Shown: one piece after another, positions 25,626-38,133 of the stretch
How the letters are laid out: each line of letters starts with the position of its first letter
Numbering within the stretch: the first letter of the stretch is position 1
NCBI RefSeq assembly: GCF_009451885.1
Contig: NZ_WIAO01000023.1
Location: 1 to 64,000, forward strand
Direction of reading: 5' to 3'
Length of the DNA stretch: 64,000 nt
Source of the DNA: Glycomyces albidus
GTDB lineage: Bacteria; Actinomycetota; Actinomycetes; Mycobacteriales; Micromonosporaceae
Made by a program: the position numbers and the translations under genes
The notes under the pieces: generated by a model
Told to the model about the DNA's origin: nothing
Seen by the model: only the letters and a program-made list of their open reading frames with translations
Database searches by the model: none

Positions 25626-26045
25626 CTAGGGAAGCCGCCCGTCCCGGGCGATCACCCGCATCCACGTCTCCAGCGTGGAGACGAGCCCGCCGAGATCGGG
25701 CGTGGTGCAGGAGGCGCGCTCGTGGTCCCAGTCGGGGTCGAGGACGACCACGCGAAAGCCGCGGCCCCCGTACCAGCCGGCGTCGACGTTGACCTCCCGC
25801 GACCGACGACCGCCCTTCGCCGCAGCCTCCTCCTCCGCCGCCGGCCGCGGCGGCAGCGTCGTCCGGGCCCAGTACAGGTCCTCGGAGTCGTTGGCCTCCA
25901 CCCTTCCATCGGGCAGGCGCCGGGCCGAGAGCTCGTTGTAGACGACGTGCCAGCCGGCCGGAACGCGCAGGGGGAGCAGGCCCCAGTCCTCGGAGACGGC
26001 CGCGGCCAGCGGGGAGTCGGGCGGCAGCCGGAAGATCGGGTCCAT
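25626..26045 (-). CDS. Hypothetical soluble protein
   Basis: This 139-residue acidic protein has no signal peptide or membrane segment. It is rich in Trp, Asp and Pro, with a central Glu/Ala/Lys-rich charged stretch (AAEEEAAAKGG). I do not recognise a family. No clear ribosome site precedes the ATG at 26045. The reading frame has the expected GC-rich third positions, which supports it as a gene. It lies divergently from the MFS exporter gene and after the second LacI gene, but nothing ties it to sugar metabolism. The 208 bp between it and the LacI start contain nothing I can identify. Confidence 0.6.
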   Translation of the reverse strand: MDPIFRLPPDSPLAAAVSEDWGLLPLRVPAGWHVVYNELSARRLPDGRVEANDSEDLYWARTTLPPRPAAEEEAAAKGGRRSREVNVDAGWYGGRGFRVVVLDPDWDHERASCTTPDLGGLVSTLETWMRVIARDGRLP

Positions 26046-26091
26046 GCGCCGCAGCGTAACGGGGCCGGGCGACGAGTGTGGTCCTGTCCTC

Positions 26092-26121
26092 TTGCGCGGC
26101 GGGGGATCCGGTTTCTACACT
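26092..26121 (+). promoter_or_regulatory. Candidate promoter of the MFS exporter gene
   Basis: TTGCGC (26092-26097) and TACACT (26116-26121) are 18 bp apart and lie 110 bp before the MFS start. The match is moderate, and no operator-like palindrome overlaps it. Confidence 0.35.
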
Positions 26122-26231
26122 GGGACGGCCCGGATGCACGACCCCCTTCACCTCGTCGCTCGAGCGGCCGCATTCGGCGCGCCTGCCGACCGTTCCCGGT
26201 ACGGTGCTCCAAGCGACCGAGGTGCACTCAG

Positions 26232-27443
26232 ATGACGGTACTGTCCGATTTCGACAGACGATCGGTGGCGGCGCTGCTCGCGCTCGCGGCGGCCGCGTTC
26301 TGCTACGTGACCGTCGAGACTGTGCCGGTGGGGCTGCTCTCCGAGATCGCCGCCGACCTGGACGTCTCCCACTCCCGGGTCGGACTGCTGGTCACGGGCT
26401 ACAGCATCACCGTCGCCGTGCTCACGCTGCCGCTGGTGAAGCTGGTCGCCGACGTGCCGCGCCGCCCGCTGCTCCTCGCGCTCATGGCCGTCCTCGTCGG
26501 CGCGACGGCGCTCTCGGCTGCCGCACCCACCTACGAGCTCCTGTTCGCGGCCCGCGTGGCGACCGCGCTGAGCCAGTCCGTGTTCTGGGGCATCGTCGCA
26601 CCGGTGGCCGCCGGGATGTTCCCCGCCCATGTGCGCGGCCGCGTCATGGCCGTGGTCTTCACCGGCGGATCGATCGGGCCGATGCTCGGCGTACCGGCCG
26701 GAACGTGGCTGGGCCAGGCGACGACCTGGCAGACCGCCTTCCTCGCGTTCGCCGGACTGGGACTGCTGGCACTCCTGACGCTCGTGATCGCCTTGCCGTC
26801 CAAGCCGATCCGGAACGAGCACTCCGGGCGCGGCACCACCCCGGACACCCGCCAGTACACGCTGCTGCTCGTCACCGCCGCACTCGCGGTCGCCGGGTTC
26901 TTCTCCGCCTTCACCTACACCTCGACGTTCGTCACCGCGGTCGCCGGCATGTCCGCGGCCCTGCTCGGGCCGCTGCTCCTGGCGCGCGGCCTGGCCGACT
27001 TCGGCGGGATCGCCGCGGGCGGCGCCCTCTCCGACCGGAACCAGCGATTGGCCGTGACACTGCCGGTCTGCCTGCTCGCCGCGACACTGCTCGCCATGTA
27101 CGCGTTCGGCGCCAACCCGTGGGCCGCCGGGGCGACCGTCATGCTCACCGGGCTCGCGATGGGCGCACTGATCCCGGCCCTGCAGAACCGGGTCATGGAG
27201 TTCGCGCCCGGCAGCACCGACACCGCATCGGCCGGGAGCTCGATCGCGTTCAACATCGGCATCGCACTCGGCTCCTGGCTCGGCGGCCTCACCCTCACCC
27301 AGGCCGGTCCGCGGGCCATCGCGCTCACCGGGGCGGCACTGGCGCTGGCGGGGCTGGTCACCGCAGTGTCGATGAAGGCGACCCCGAGGGTGGAAGCGAC
27401 GGCCGAGCCGGTCCCGGACGGCGTGAACGCGGGCGAACGCTGA
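26232..27443 (+). CDS. MFS transporter, DHA1/sugar-efflux type
   Basis: This 403-residue protein has 12 predicted membrane segments. The DHA1 features are an N-terminal ETVPVGLLSEIAADL segment, the motif-A region LVKLVADVPRRPLLL and a motif-C-like GPMLGVPAGTWLG. These resemble the AraJ/SotB sugar-efflux and chloramphenicol-type exporter branch. It may vent excess arabinose, galactose or glycoside analogues when the surrounding hydrolases are active; a drug exporter is equally compatible with the family. It lies between the second LacI and the intracellular galactosidase genes, but it has its own upstream region and is not tightly coupled to either. Confidence 0.82.
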   Translation: MTVLSDFDRRSVAALLALAAAAFCYVTVETVPVGLLSEIAADLDVSHSRVGLLVTGYSITVAVLTLPLVKLVADVPRRPLLLALMAVLVGATALSAAAPTYELLFAARVATALSQSVFWGIVAPVAAGMFPAHVRGRVMAVVFTGGSIGPMLGVPAGTWLGQATTWQTAFLAFAGLGLLALLTLVIALPSKPIRNEHSGRGTTPDTRQYTLLLVTAALAVAGFFSAFTYTSTFVTAVAGMSAALLGPLLLARGLADFGGIAAGGALSDRNQRLAVTLPVCLLAATLLAMYAFGANPWAAGATVMLTGLAMGALIPALQNRVMEFAPGSTDTASAGSSIAFNIGIALGSWLGGLTLTQAGPRAIALTGAALALAGLVTAVSMKATPRVEATAEPVPDGVNAGER

Positions 27444-27605
27444 GAACGCGGGTCATCCGATCTTTGATCGCGAGAAGCGAGGACCGCCGGTCCAGTCCGG
27501 CGCAGAGCATCGAGGGCTGCGACATGAGTGGTCCCGGCTGGCCGTCGCGCTGCTCTGACGGTGCTCACCGGCGCTGCATGGTGAGAATCGACCACGAGTC
27601 GGTGA

Positions 27606-30629
<3,024 letters not shown>

Positions 30630-30630
30630 A

Positions 30631-32685
30631 GTGGGCCAGTCAGACCACCCCTGGGAACCGGCGTTCGAATGGACCGCCCCGGGCCTCCACCTGGCCTTCG
30701 ACCATGCCGACGACCACCCGGTCCGGCTCGTGCGGCTCGCGACCGGACCCGAGGCGCCGTCGGCGGCCGGGCCCTGGGCGATCGTCGACGTGTACACCCC
30801 CGGCGAGCACCGCGCCCGCAACAACCAGAGCCTCCTGCACTCGGGCGCCGGGCAGCGGCTCCGCTACACCGGCCACGAACCGCACGGTGACGAGCTGCGC
30901 ATCCGCCAGCGCGACCCCGGCACCGGCCTCGAGGTGACGAGCGTCTTCCGGGCCGCCGGGCCGGGCCTCCAGATCCGGCACACCGTGCGCAACGGCTCCG
31001 AGCGGGAGCTCGTCCTGCTCTCGGTGAGCTCGGCGCTCATCGCCGTCCCCGACGACGGTTCGCACGAGCTGCTCTGGGGCGAGAGCGAATGGCTCGCCGA
31101 AGGGCGCTGGCACCGGCGTCCGCTGGCCGAGCTGCTGCCCGACATCGATCCGGCGCTGCACGGCGGCCAGTACTCGCGCGGCCTCTTCTCGCTGACCAGC
31201 CACGGAAGCTGGTCGAGCGGTTCGTTCCTGCCGACCGGGGTCCTCGCGAGCGCGGACGGCCCTTCGGTCGCGTGGCAGGTCGAGACCAGCGCGGGATGGC
31301 ACTGGGAGGCGGCGCTGACGGGCGGGACGGTCACGGTCGGCGTGCACGGCGCGACCGACATGCACCACCAGTTCGCCGTCCGCCTGGCTCCCGGGGAGGA
31401 GTTCACGAGCGTCCCCGCCGGGTTGTGCGCGGTGGACGGCGGTCGTGACGCGGCGTTCGCGGCGCTCACGGACTACCGGCGCGCGATCCGCGAGACGCGC
31501 CCGGTCGACGCGCGGCTTCCGGTGGTCTACAACGACTACATGAACACCCTCATGGGGTGGCCGACCACGGAGCGGCTGCTGCCGCTCGTCGGGGCCGCCG
31601 CCGAGGCGGGCGCGGAGTACTTCTGCATCGACGCCGGATGGTTCGCCGCCCTGGAAGGCAACTGGTGGACGAACGCCGGCGACTGGACCGAGGCGCCCGA
31701 CCGGTTCACCGGCGGTCTCATCTCGGTGGTCGATGCGATCCGCGACAACGGGATGCGCCCTGGCCTGTGGCTCGAACCGGAGGCCGTCGGCGTCGAGTCG
31801 CCGGTCGCGGCGCGGCTGCCGGCCGAGGCGTTCTTCCAGCGGTTCGGCGAGCGCGTCAGCGAGGCCGGGCACTTCCAGCTCGACCTGCGGCACCCGGCGG
31901 CGCGGGCCCACCTGGACGAGACCGTGGACCGGCTCGTGGACGAGTTCGGGATCGCGTTCTTCAAGCTCGACTACAACACGAACACGGGACTCGGGACCGA
32001 TGTGGACGCCGCCGCACCGGGAGCCGGGCTCCTGGGCCATACCCGCGCCTTCCGCGACTGGCTCCGCGACGCACAGGCGCGGCACCCGAACGTCCTGTTC
32101 GAGAACTGCGGCTCTGGCGCGATGCGCATGGACTATCACATACTGTCCGTGGTACACCTGCAGTCGACCAGCGACCAGCAGGACTTCCGGCGGTACGCGC
32201 CGATCGCCGCGGCCGCGCCCGCGAGCGTCCTTCCCGAGCAGGCCGGGAACTGGGCCTACCCGGCCGCATCGATGAGCCTGGAGGAGACGGCGTTCGCGAT
32301 GACGGCGGGCGTCACGGGGCGGATCTACCTCTCCGGGTTCCTCAACGAGCTCGACGGTGAGCAGTCCGCGCTGGTGCGCGAAGCCGTTGCGCTCCACAAG
32401 GACTGGCGCCACCGCATCGCCGAGGCGCATCCGGCGTGGCCGCTCGGCCTCCCCGGCTGGGACGACGACGTGATCGCGCTGCAACTGGACGCCGGTCCGG
32501 AGTCGCTGCTCGCGCTGTGGTCGCGAGGCGCGGCCGCGGAGATCGCGCTGCCGGGACTGCGCGGCAGGGCCGTCGAGCAGCGCTATCCGGTCGCTCTGCC
32601 GCAGTGGACGGTCCGCACGTCCGAGGGCGCGCCGGTCATCGAGGTGCCGGCCGGTCCCGCCGCCCGGATCTTCACGGTGCGGTAG
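30631..32685 (+). CDS. Cytoplasmic alpha-galactosidase, GH36
   Basis: This 684-residue enzyme starts at GTG one base after the beta-galactosidase stop, with GGAG in the end of that gene as ribosome site, so the two are translationally coupled. An N-terminal beta-sandwich is followed by the GH36 barrel (about 295-590): CIDAGWF, GLWLEPEAV, nucleophile D447 in FFKLDYN, ENCGSG, and acid/base D515 in STSDQQD. GH36 enzymes release alpha-1,6-galactose from melibiose, raffinose or galactomannan; some act on alpha-GalNAc. Without a signal peptide it acts on imported sugars. The strict pairing with LacZ suggests joint use of alpha- and beta-galactosides. Confidence 0.92.
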   Translation: MGQSDHPWEPAFEWTAPGLHLAFDHADDHPVRLVRLATGPEAPSAAGPWAIVDVYTPGEHRARNNQSLLHSGAGQRLRYTGHEPHGDELRIRQRDPGTGLEVTSVFRAAGPGLQIRHTVRNGSERELVLLSVSSALIAVPDDGSHELLWGESEWLAEGRWHRRPLAELLPDIDPALHGGQYSRGLFSLTSHGSWSSGSFLPTGVLASADGPSVAWQVETSAGWHWEAALTGGTVTVGVHGATDMHHQFAVRLAPGEEFTSVPAGLCAVDGGRDAAFAALTDYRRAIRETRPVDARLPVVYNDYMNTLMGWPTTERLLPLVGAAAEAGAEYFCIDAGWFAALEGNWWTNAGDWTEAPDRFTGGLISVVDAIRDNGMRPGLWLEPEAVGVESPVAARLPAEAFFQRFGERVSEAGHFQLDLRHPAARAHLDETVDRLVDEFGIAFFKLDYNTNTGLGTDVDAAAPGAGLLGHTRAFRDWLRDAQARHPNVLFENCGSGAMRMDYHILSVVHLQSTSDQQDFRRYAPIAAAAPASVLPEQAGNWAYPAASMSLEETAFAMTAGVTGRIYLSGFLNELDGEQSALVREAVALHKDWRHRIAEAHPAWPLGLPGWDDDVIALQLDAGPESLLALWSRGAAAEIALPGLRGRAVEQRYPVALPQWTVRTSEGAPVIEVPAGPAARIFTVR

Positions 32686-32787
32686 CCGACGCGCTTCCAC
32701 TGGCGCCCGCCCCGGCCCCGCCCGTGCGGCGCGGGAGACCGGCCGCTTGCGCTGTGCCGAGCGGGCCGTCTCGCCTATCGTGGAGGG

Positions 32788-33159
32788 ATGGCCGTCTTCG
32801 ACGAACTGCTCGAACTGGAACACGCCGGTTGGCGCGCGCTGTGCGACGGGACCGGAGCGGGGTTCTACGAATCGACGATGTCCGCCGACGGGCGGATGGT
32901 GCTGGCGAACGGCATGTCCCTCGACCGCGCCGCAACGGTCGAGGCGCTGCGCGAGGCGCCGCCCTGGGCCGGGTACGAGATCACCGACCCCCGCCTGGTT
33001 CCGCTCGGTGACGAGGCCGCCGCGCTCGTCTACGCGGGACACGCCTGGAGGCGCGGCGAACCGCCGTTCCACGCCTTGATGTCCTCCGTCTACCGGCGCA
33101 CGGAAGGGGCATGGCGCCTCAGCCTGTACCAGCAGACACCGACGGCGGGCGAGGACTAG
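32788..33159 (+). CDS. Small NTF2-like (SnoaL/DUF4440-type) protein
   Basis: This 123-residue protein has the helix-rich start and curved sheet pattern of NTF2-like folds (FYESTMSADGRMVLANG, then HAWRRGEPPFHALMSSVYRRTEGAWRLSLYQQTP). Such proteins are DUF4440/SnoaL-like, used as small enzymes or ligand-binding proteins. GGAGGG directly precedes the ATG, closer than normal. It stands alone between the galactosidase pair and the GH95 gene with no evident link to sugar use. Function is unknown. Confidence 0.75.
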   Translation: MAVFDELLELEHAGWRALCDGTGAGFYESTMSADGRMVLANGMSLDRAATVEALREAPPWAGYEITDPRLVPLGDEAAALVYAGHAWRRGEPPFHALMSSVYRRTEGAWRLSLYQQTPTAGED

Positions 33160-33261
33160 CGCCGGCGGTTCCGTTCCGCCTGTTCGCGCTCCACTTTCGC
33201 CCTACCGTCACCAGACATCCGATGAAACGCCCCAGCGGCCTGACCAATCCGGCTGTAGGGG

Positions 33262-33319
33262 CCGAATATTCGCATACTTGACTTGATTGATCCAACCTTT
33301 ATAGACTGCCTTCAATATC
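33262..33319 (+). promoter_or_regulatory. Promoter element of the GH95 gene (copy 1 of a duplicated 58-bp element)
   Basis: TTGACT (33278-33283) and TATAGA (33300-33305), 16 bp apart, sit in an AT-rich block. The whole 58 bp matches 39577-39634 before the secreted GH2 gene at 51 of 58 positions, including the outer CCGAATATTC and ATATC. The identity extends beyond the -35/-10 boxes, so a shared regulator site is likely. The 201-bp gap before GH95 holds nothing else recognisable. Confidence 0.7.
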
Positions 33320-33360
33320 AGGAGGTCGCGGTCGCGGCCACTTCCCCTCGGAGGCTCCCT

Positions 33361-36207
33361 ATGGCGGCGCTGCGTCGAAGACAGGTGATCAAGTACGGGG
33401 CGGTGGGCGCGCTCGCGGCCCCGCTCCAGTGGACGGAACCGGCGTCGGCGGTGCCGGCGGCGGTGCGCGACGCCGGCGACATGGCCCTGTGGTACGACGA
33501 GCAGGCGGGCACCGACTGGCTGCGCGCGCTCCCGGTCGGCAACGGCCGCCTGGGAGCGATGGTCTTCGGCAACAGCGCCACGGAGCGCTTGCAGCTCAAC
33601 GAGGACACGGTCTGGGCGGGCGGCCCGCACGACTACAGCAACACCGCCGGAGCCGACGCCCTCCAGCAGATCCGGCAACTCGTCTTCGCGAACCAGTGGG
33701 GCCAGGCCCAGAACCTCATCAACCAGGCGATGCTCGGCAAGCCCGCCGGACAGCTCGCCTACCAGCCGGTCGGCGACCTCAACCTGACGTTCCCCGGCAT
33801 CGGCGGGACCTCCGAGTACGAGCGTTGGCTCGACCTCACCACCGCCGCCACCGGCGTCGGCTACGTCGCGAACGGCGTGCGCTACCGGCGCGAGGTCATC
33901 GCCACCGCCCCTGACCAGGTCATCGCCGTGCGCCTCACCGCCGGCACGGCCGGGCGGATCTCGTTCAGCGCCTCGTTCACGACCCCGCAGCGCGCCTCCA
34001 AGTCCAGTCCGGACGCCCGCACCATCGCCCTCGACGGCAGGTCCGGCGACCACCGGGGCATCGCCGGCTCGGTCAGGTTCCTCGCGCTCGCGCGCGCGGT
34101 CGTCCAAGGCGGCAGCACCTCCTCGACCGGGGGCGTGCTCCAGGTGTCCAATGCGGACGCCGTGACGCTGCTCGTCTCGATCGGGACGAGCTACGTCGAC
34201 TACCGGCGCGTGGACGGCGACTACCAGGGCATCGCCTGGGGCCACCTCAACGCCGCGACGAACACCTCCTACGACGACCTCCGGTCCCGGCACGTGGCCG
34301 ACTACCGGGAGCTGTTCGACCGCACCGTCATCGACCTCGGACGCACCGCCGCGGCGGACCAGCCGACCGACACCCGCATCGCCCGGCACGGGTCGGGCGC
34401 CGACCCCCAGTTCTCGGCGCTGCTGTTCCAGTACGGCAGGTACCTGCTGATCTCCTCCTCGCGCCCCGGCACCCAGCCGGCCAACCTCCAGGGCATCTGG
34501 AACGAGTCGATGACGCCGTCCTGGGAGTCGAAGTACACGCTCAACGCGAACCTGCCCATGAACTACTGGCCGGCCGACACGACGAACCTGTCCGAGTGCT
34601 TCGAGCCGGTGTTCGACATGATCGACGACCTCGCGGTCACCGGCGCGCGCACCGCCGACGTCCAGTACGGCGCCGGCGGCTGGGTCGCCCACCACAACAC
34701 CGACGGGTGGCGCGGGACCTCGGTGGTCGACGACGCCCGGTGGGGCATGTGGCCCACCGGAGGCGCGTGGCTGGCGACCATGATCTGGGACCACTACCGG
34801 TTCACCGGCGACCGGGCCTTCCTCGAGGACCACTACCCCGCGATGAAGGGGGCCGCCCAGTTCTTCCTGGACACCCTGGTGGAGGAGCCGAACCTGCACT
34901 GGCTGGTGACCAACCCGTCGAACTCGCCGGAGATGCTCCACCACACCGACGCGACCGTGTGCGCGGGGCCCACCATGGACAACCAGATCCTGCGGGACCT
35001 CTTCGACGGCTGCATGCGCGCCGGCGAGGTCCTCGGCGTGGACGCGGGCTTCCGCGGCGAGGTCCTCGCGGCCCGGAACCGGCTGGCCCCCATGCGGGTC
35101 GGTTCGCGCGGCAACATCATGGAGTACCTGCACGACTGGATCGAGACCGATCCCCAGCACCGGCACATCTCGCACCTGTACGGCCTGCACCCGAGCAACC
35201 AGATCACCAAGCGCGGCACGCCGCAGCTCTACACGGCCGCCCGCCGGACCCTGGAGTTGCGCGGCGACGCCGGCACCGGCTGGTCCCTGGCCTGGAAGAT
35301 CAACTACTGGGCCCGCATGGAGGAGGGGACGAGGGCGCACGACCTCATCCGGCAGCTCGTCACCCCGGAACGGCTCGCCCCCAACATGTTCGATCTGCAT
35401 CCGCCGTTCCAGATCGACGGCAACTTCGGTGCGACCTCTGGGATCGCCGAGATGCTGCTCCAGAGCCACGGCGGCGAGCTGCACGTGCTGCCCGCGCTGC
35501 CGTCGGCCTGGCCCGCCGGCAGCGTCTCGGGCCTGCGCGGCCGCGGCGGATACACCGTCGGCGCCGCATGGAGCGGCGGCACCGCGGACGAGATCACCGT
35601 CGTCCCCGACCGCGCCGGCACCGTGCGGATCCGCAGCCGCATGTTCACCGGCGACTACGAGCTCGTGGACGAGTCGAACGGCGCGGCGATCGTCCCCGGC
35701 GAGCCCGAAGGCGACGTGGTCGAGTTCCCGGTCCAGGCCGGCCGCACCTACCGGGCCACGTCCCTCGGCGATCCGCCGGTGGTCCAGCCCGGTGTGCACT
35801 ACCGGCTGGTGGCGCAGCACAGCGGTAAGGCGGCCGACATCGAGGGCGCGTCGACTGCGGCGGGTGCGCGTCTGGTCCAGTGGCCGGTCAACAGCGGTGC
35901 GAACCAGCAGTTCGATTTCGTGGACGCCGGGAGCGGGTACTGGCGGATCCGGGCCCGTCACTCGGGCTTGGTGCTCCAGGTGTCCGGTACCGGCACCGGA
36001 GCGGACATCACCCAGCAGCCCACCTCCAGCGCCACGAGCCAGCAGTGGCAGGTCGTCGACCGCGGCAGCGGTGTCGTCAGCCTCGTCAACCGCGCCGGCG
36101 GCCTCGCCATGGACGTCTGGAGCCAGTCCACTGCGGACGGCGCCCGCATCTCCATGTGGAACTCCACCGGAGCGGCGAACCAGCGCTTCGAACTGCGGAG
36201 GGTCTGA
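33361..36207 (+). CDS. Secreted GH95 alpha-L-fucosidase/alpha-L-galactosidase with lectin domain
   Basis: This 948-residue enzyme starts at an ATG after GGAGG. It has a twin-arginine-like signal (RRRQVIKYGAVGALAAP). The GH95 domains cover about 45-790: N-terminal beta-sandwich (WYDEQAGTDWLRALPVGNGRLGAMV, abridged), linker and (alpha/alpha)6 barrel with NLPMNYWPAD, SLAWKINYWARM and the catalytic D686 in FQIDGNFGATSG. GH95 inverts alpha-1,2-L-fucosides, but some members cut alpha-L-galactosides. Residues 809-948 are a ricin-type lectin, partly identical at DNA level to that of the secreted GH2. It probably trims terminal L-fucose or L-galactose from wall polysaccharide outside the cell; which one is unresolved. 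Confidence 0.9.
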   Translation: MAALRRRQVIKYGAVGALAAPLQWTEPASAVPAAVRDAGDMALWYDEQAGTDWLRALPVGNGRLGAMVFGNSATERLQLNEDTVWAGGPHDYSNTAGADALQQIRQLVFANQWGQAQNLINQAMLGKPAGQLAYQPVGDLNLTFPGIGGTSEYERWLDLTTAATGVGYVANGVRYRREVIATAPDQVIAVRLTAGTAGRISFSASFTTPQRASKSSPDARTIALDGRSGDHRGIAGSVRFLALARAVVQGGSTSSTGGVLQVSNADAVTLLVSIGTSYVDYRRVDGDYQGIAWGHLNAATNTSYDDLRSRHVADYRELFDRTVIDLGRTAAADQPTDTRIARHGSGADPQFSALLFQYGRYLLISSSRPGTQPANLQGIWNESMTPSWESKYTLNANLPMNYWPADTTNLSECFEPVFDMIDDLAVTGARTADVQYGAGGWVAHHNTDGWRGTSVVDDARWGMWPTGGAWLATMIWDHYRFTGDRAFLEDHYPAMKGAAQFFLDTLVEEPNLHWLVTNPSNSPEMLHHTDATVCAGPTMDNQILRDLFDGCMRAGEVLGVDAGFRGEVLAARNRLAPMRVGSRGNIMEYLHDWIETDPQHRHISHLYGLHPSNQITKRGTPQLYTAARRTLELRGDAGTGWSLAWKINYWARMEEGTRAHDLIRQLVTPERLAPNMFDLHPPFQIDGNFGATSGIAEMLLQSHGGELHVLPALPSAWPAGSVSGLRGRGGYTVGAAWSGGTADEITVVPDRAGTVRIRSRMFTGDYELVDESNGAAIVPGEPEGDVVEFPVQAGRTYRATSLGDPPVVQPGVHYRLVAQHSGKAADIEGASTAAGARLVQWPVNSGANQQFDFVDAGSGYWRIRARHSGLVLQVSGTGTGADITQQPTSSATSQQWQVVDRGSGVVSLVNRAGGLAMDVWSQSTADGARISMWNSTGAANQRFELRRV
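35781..35957 (+). repeat. 177-bp block identical to 43000-43176 (lectin module, copy 1)
   Basis: These 177 bp in the lectin-coding part of the GH95 gene are identical, base for base, to 43000-43176 in the secreted GH2 gene. Similarity continues with scattered changes for about another 85 bp. Inside the block codons such as GGT, CGT and ACT-GCG-GCG are more frequent than in the flanks. Confidence 0.85.
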
Positions 36208-36211
36208 ACGC

Positions 36212-36245
36212 GGGGCCGGCCGGTGCGGTCGCACCGGCCGGCCCC
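36212..36245. terminator. Bidirectional terminator between GH95 and the ABC ATPase gene
   Basis: A perfect 15-bp stem (GGGGCCGGCCGGTGC and complement) with a GGTC loop lies in the 62-bp gap between two convergent stop codons. Confidence 0.75.
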
Positions 36246-36269
36246 AGAAAGCCGAACGGCGCCACCGCT

Positions 36270-37064
36270 TCAGGCCGGTGCTGTGTCCTCCGGTTCGGTG
36301 ACGAGCGCTCCGGTCATGGCCGCGACCAGGTCGTCCGTGGTGGCGTCCGCCGCCCGGAACCGGGCGGTGCGCCGGCCGAGCCGCATGACCTCGACGCGGT
36401 CGGCGATCTCCAGCACCTGCGGCATGTTGTGGCTCACCAGCACGACCGATCTCCCGGCGGCGCGGGCGCGGTCGATGACCTCGAGCACCCGCTGCGTCTG
36501 GACCACGCCGAGCGCCGCGGTCGGCTCGTCGAGGACCACCACGCTCGTCGCCCACACGACCGCCCGGGCGACCGCGACGCTCTGGCGCTGCCCGCCCGAC
36601 AGCATCGCGATCGGGGCGGTCACGCGCGGGATCCGGACGCCGAGCTGTTCGAGCGCCTCGGCGGCGCCTCTGCGCATCGCGCGCTTGTCGAGCAGGCCGA
36701 TCATCCCCGGCAGCCCTGTGCGTTTGATCTCGCGGCCGAGGTAGAGGTTGGCGGCGACGCTGAGGTCGTCGGCGACGGCGAGGTCCTGGTACACGGTCTC
36801 CACCCCGGCCCGCCGGGCGTCCAGCGGGGAGCCGAACCGCTCGGGGCGGCCGTCGACCAGGATCTCGCCCTCGTCCTGCGGCTGGGCCCCGGAGAGCACC
36901 TTGATCAGGGTGCTCTTCCCGGCGCCGTTGTCGCCGATCAGCGCCACGACCTCGCCGCGGTGGACGGCGAAGTCGGCGCCGCGGAGCGCCTCGACGTGCC
37001 CGAAGCGCTTGACGATCCCGCGCGCCTCCAGCACCGGACGCGCGGCGTCCCCGGTCGCGCTCAC
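36270..37064 (-). CDS. Sugar ABC importer ATPase, single-domain (FrcA-like)
   Basis: This 264-residue ATPase has Walker A GDNGAGKST, the signature LSGGQRQ and Walker B VVLDEPTAAL. It belongs to the ribose/fructose (CUT2) branch, but has only one nucleotide-binding domain, whereas RbsA-type proteins have two (about 500 residues); FrcA-type ATPases are single. The GTG start overlaps the stop of the binding-protein gene as GTGA, which indicates coupled translation. It is last in a leftward binding protein-ATPase operon headed by the permease. It powers import of a monosaccharide that cannot be read from the sequence. Confidence 0.9.
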   Translation of the reverse strand: MSATGDAARPVLEARGIVKRFGHVEALRGADFAVHRGEVVALIGDNGAGKSTLIKVLSGAQPQDEGEILVDGRPERFGSPLDARRAGVETVYQDLAVADDLSVAANLYLGREIKRTGLPGMIGLLDKRAMRRGAAEALEQLGVRIPRVTAPIAMLSGGQRQSVAVARAVVWATSVVVLDEPTAALGVVQTQRVLEVIDRARAAGRSVVLVSHNMPQVLEIADRVEVMRLGRRTARFRAADATTDDLVAAMTGALVTEPEDTAPA

Positions 37065-38095
37065 TGGTCCACCGGCGGGTTGTCGCAGCTCGGTTCGAGC
37101 ACCGCCTGCACCTCCGGCGAGTCGATGTTCTCCGGGGTCACGAACGTGACGCCGGTGTCGGCCGACTCCATCGGCGCGCCCTCCTGGAGGTGCTCCACCA
37201 TGTTCTGGACACCGAAGAAGCCCATGCGGAACGGGTTCTGCACCACCAGTGCGGCGATCTGGCCGTTGCGCAAGCCCGCGATCTCGTCCGGTGCGGCGTC
37301 CCATCCGATGATGACGACCTCGCCGGTCCTCCCGGCGGCCTCGACCGCCTGCGCGGCGCCCAGGACGCTGGGCTCGTTGGCGGCGAAGATGCCGGCCAGG
37401 TCCGGGTTGGCGGTGAGGATGTCCTCGGTGACCCGGCGGGCCTCGTTGACGTCGCTGTGGCTGGGCTGCTGCCCGACCAGGTTCAGGCCGGCGTGCTGCG
37501 CCAGGCCCTCGGTGAAGCCCTCGACCCGTTCGGTGTTCGTCTGCGAACCGGGCTGGAACTCGATGAGCGCCACATCGTGCTCGCCTTCGCCGAGCGCTTC
37601 GGCGAGCAGGTTCGCGGCCTCGACCGCGCCGGCGCGGTTGTCGGTGGCGTACAGGGGGACCTCGTCGGGCTGCGGGTCGGTGCCGGAGTCGATCATGGCG
37701 ACCGGGACCCCGGCGTCGAGCGCGCTCTGCGTCGCGGGCGCCAGCGCCGCGGAGTCGGTGGCGGCGTACACGATGCCGTCGACGTCCTGGGTGACGAAGT
37801 TCTGGATCAGGTTCACCTGGCCTTCCACGTCGGTCTCCGCGCTCACGCCGTCCCAGTTCACGGTGACGTCTCCGGCGAGCTCGGCGGCGCACTCGGCCCC
37901 GGCCCGCACGGTGCTCCAGAACTCGTGGCCGACCGCTTTGGGGACGACGGCGAGCTCCAGCGGTCCGTCGACCGTGCCGGCCTCGCCTTCGCCGGAGTCG
38001 TCGCGGACCTCGACGCCGCCGCAGGCGCCGGCGGTGAGGGCCGACAGGGCCGCGAGTGCGGCGAGACCGCTGCGGATCCTCGTGTTGATGGCCAT
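37061..38095 (-). CDS. Sugar-binding lipoprotein, ribose/fructose type (Peripla_BP_4)
   Basis: This 344-residue protein has a signal peptide ending in a lipobox (AGAC, C25) and a two-lobed CUT2 sugar-binding domain (AVVPKAVGHEFW, DGIVYAATDSAAL, VVIIGWDAAPDEI). The ATG follows AAGGAC. It delivers its ligand to the upstream-encoded permease and downstream-encoded ATPase. Its position between GH95 and the secreted GH2 suggests L-fucose, L-galactose, arabinose or galactose as ligand; this rests on context alone. Confidence 0.9.
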   Translation of the reverse strand: MAINTRIRSGLAALAALSALTAGACGGVEVRDDSGEGEAGTVDGPLELAVVPKAVGHEFWSTVRAGAECAAELAGDVTVNWDGVSAETDVEGQVNLIQNFVTQDVDGIVYAATDSAALAPATQSALDAGVPVAMIDSGTDPQPDEVPLYATDNRAGAVEAANLLAEALGEGEHDVALIEFQPGSQTNTERVEGFTEGLAQHAGLNLVGQQPSHSDVNEARRVTEDILTANPDLAGIFAANEPSVLGAAQAVEAAGRTGEVVIIGWDAAPDEIAGLRNGQIAALVVQNPFRMGFFGVQNMVEHLQEGAPMESADTGVTFVTPENIDSPEVQAVLEPSCDNPPVDQ

Positions 38096-38133
38096 GGCCT
38101 TGTCCTTCCGTCCGGTGAGGTGGAGTGGGGGCT

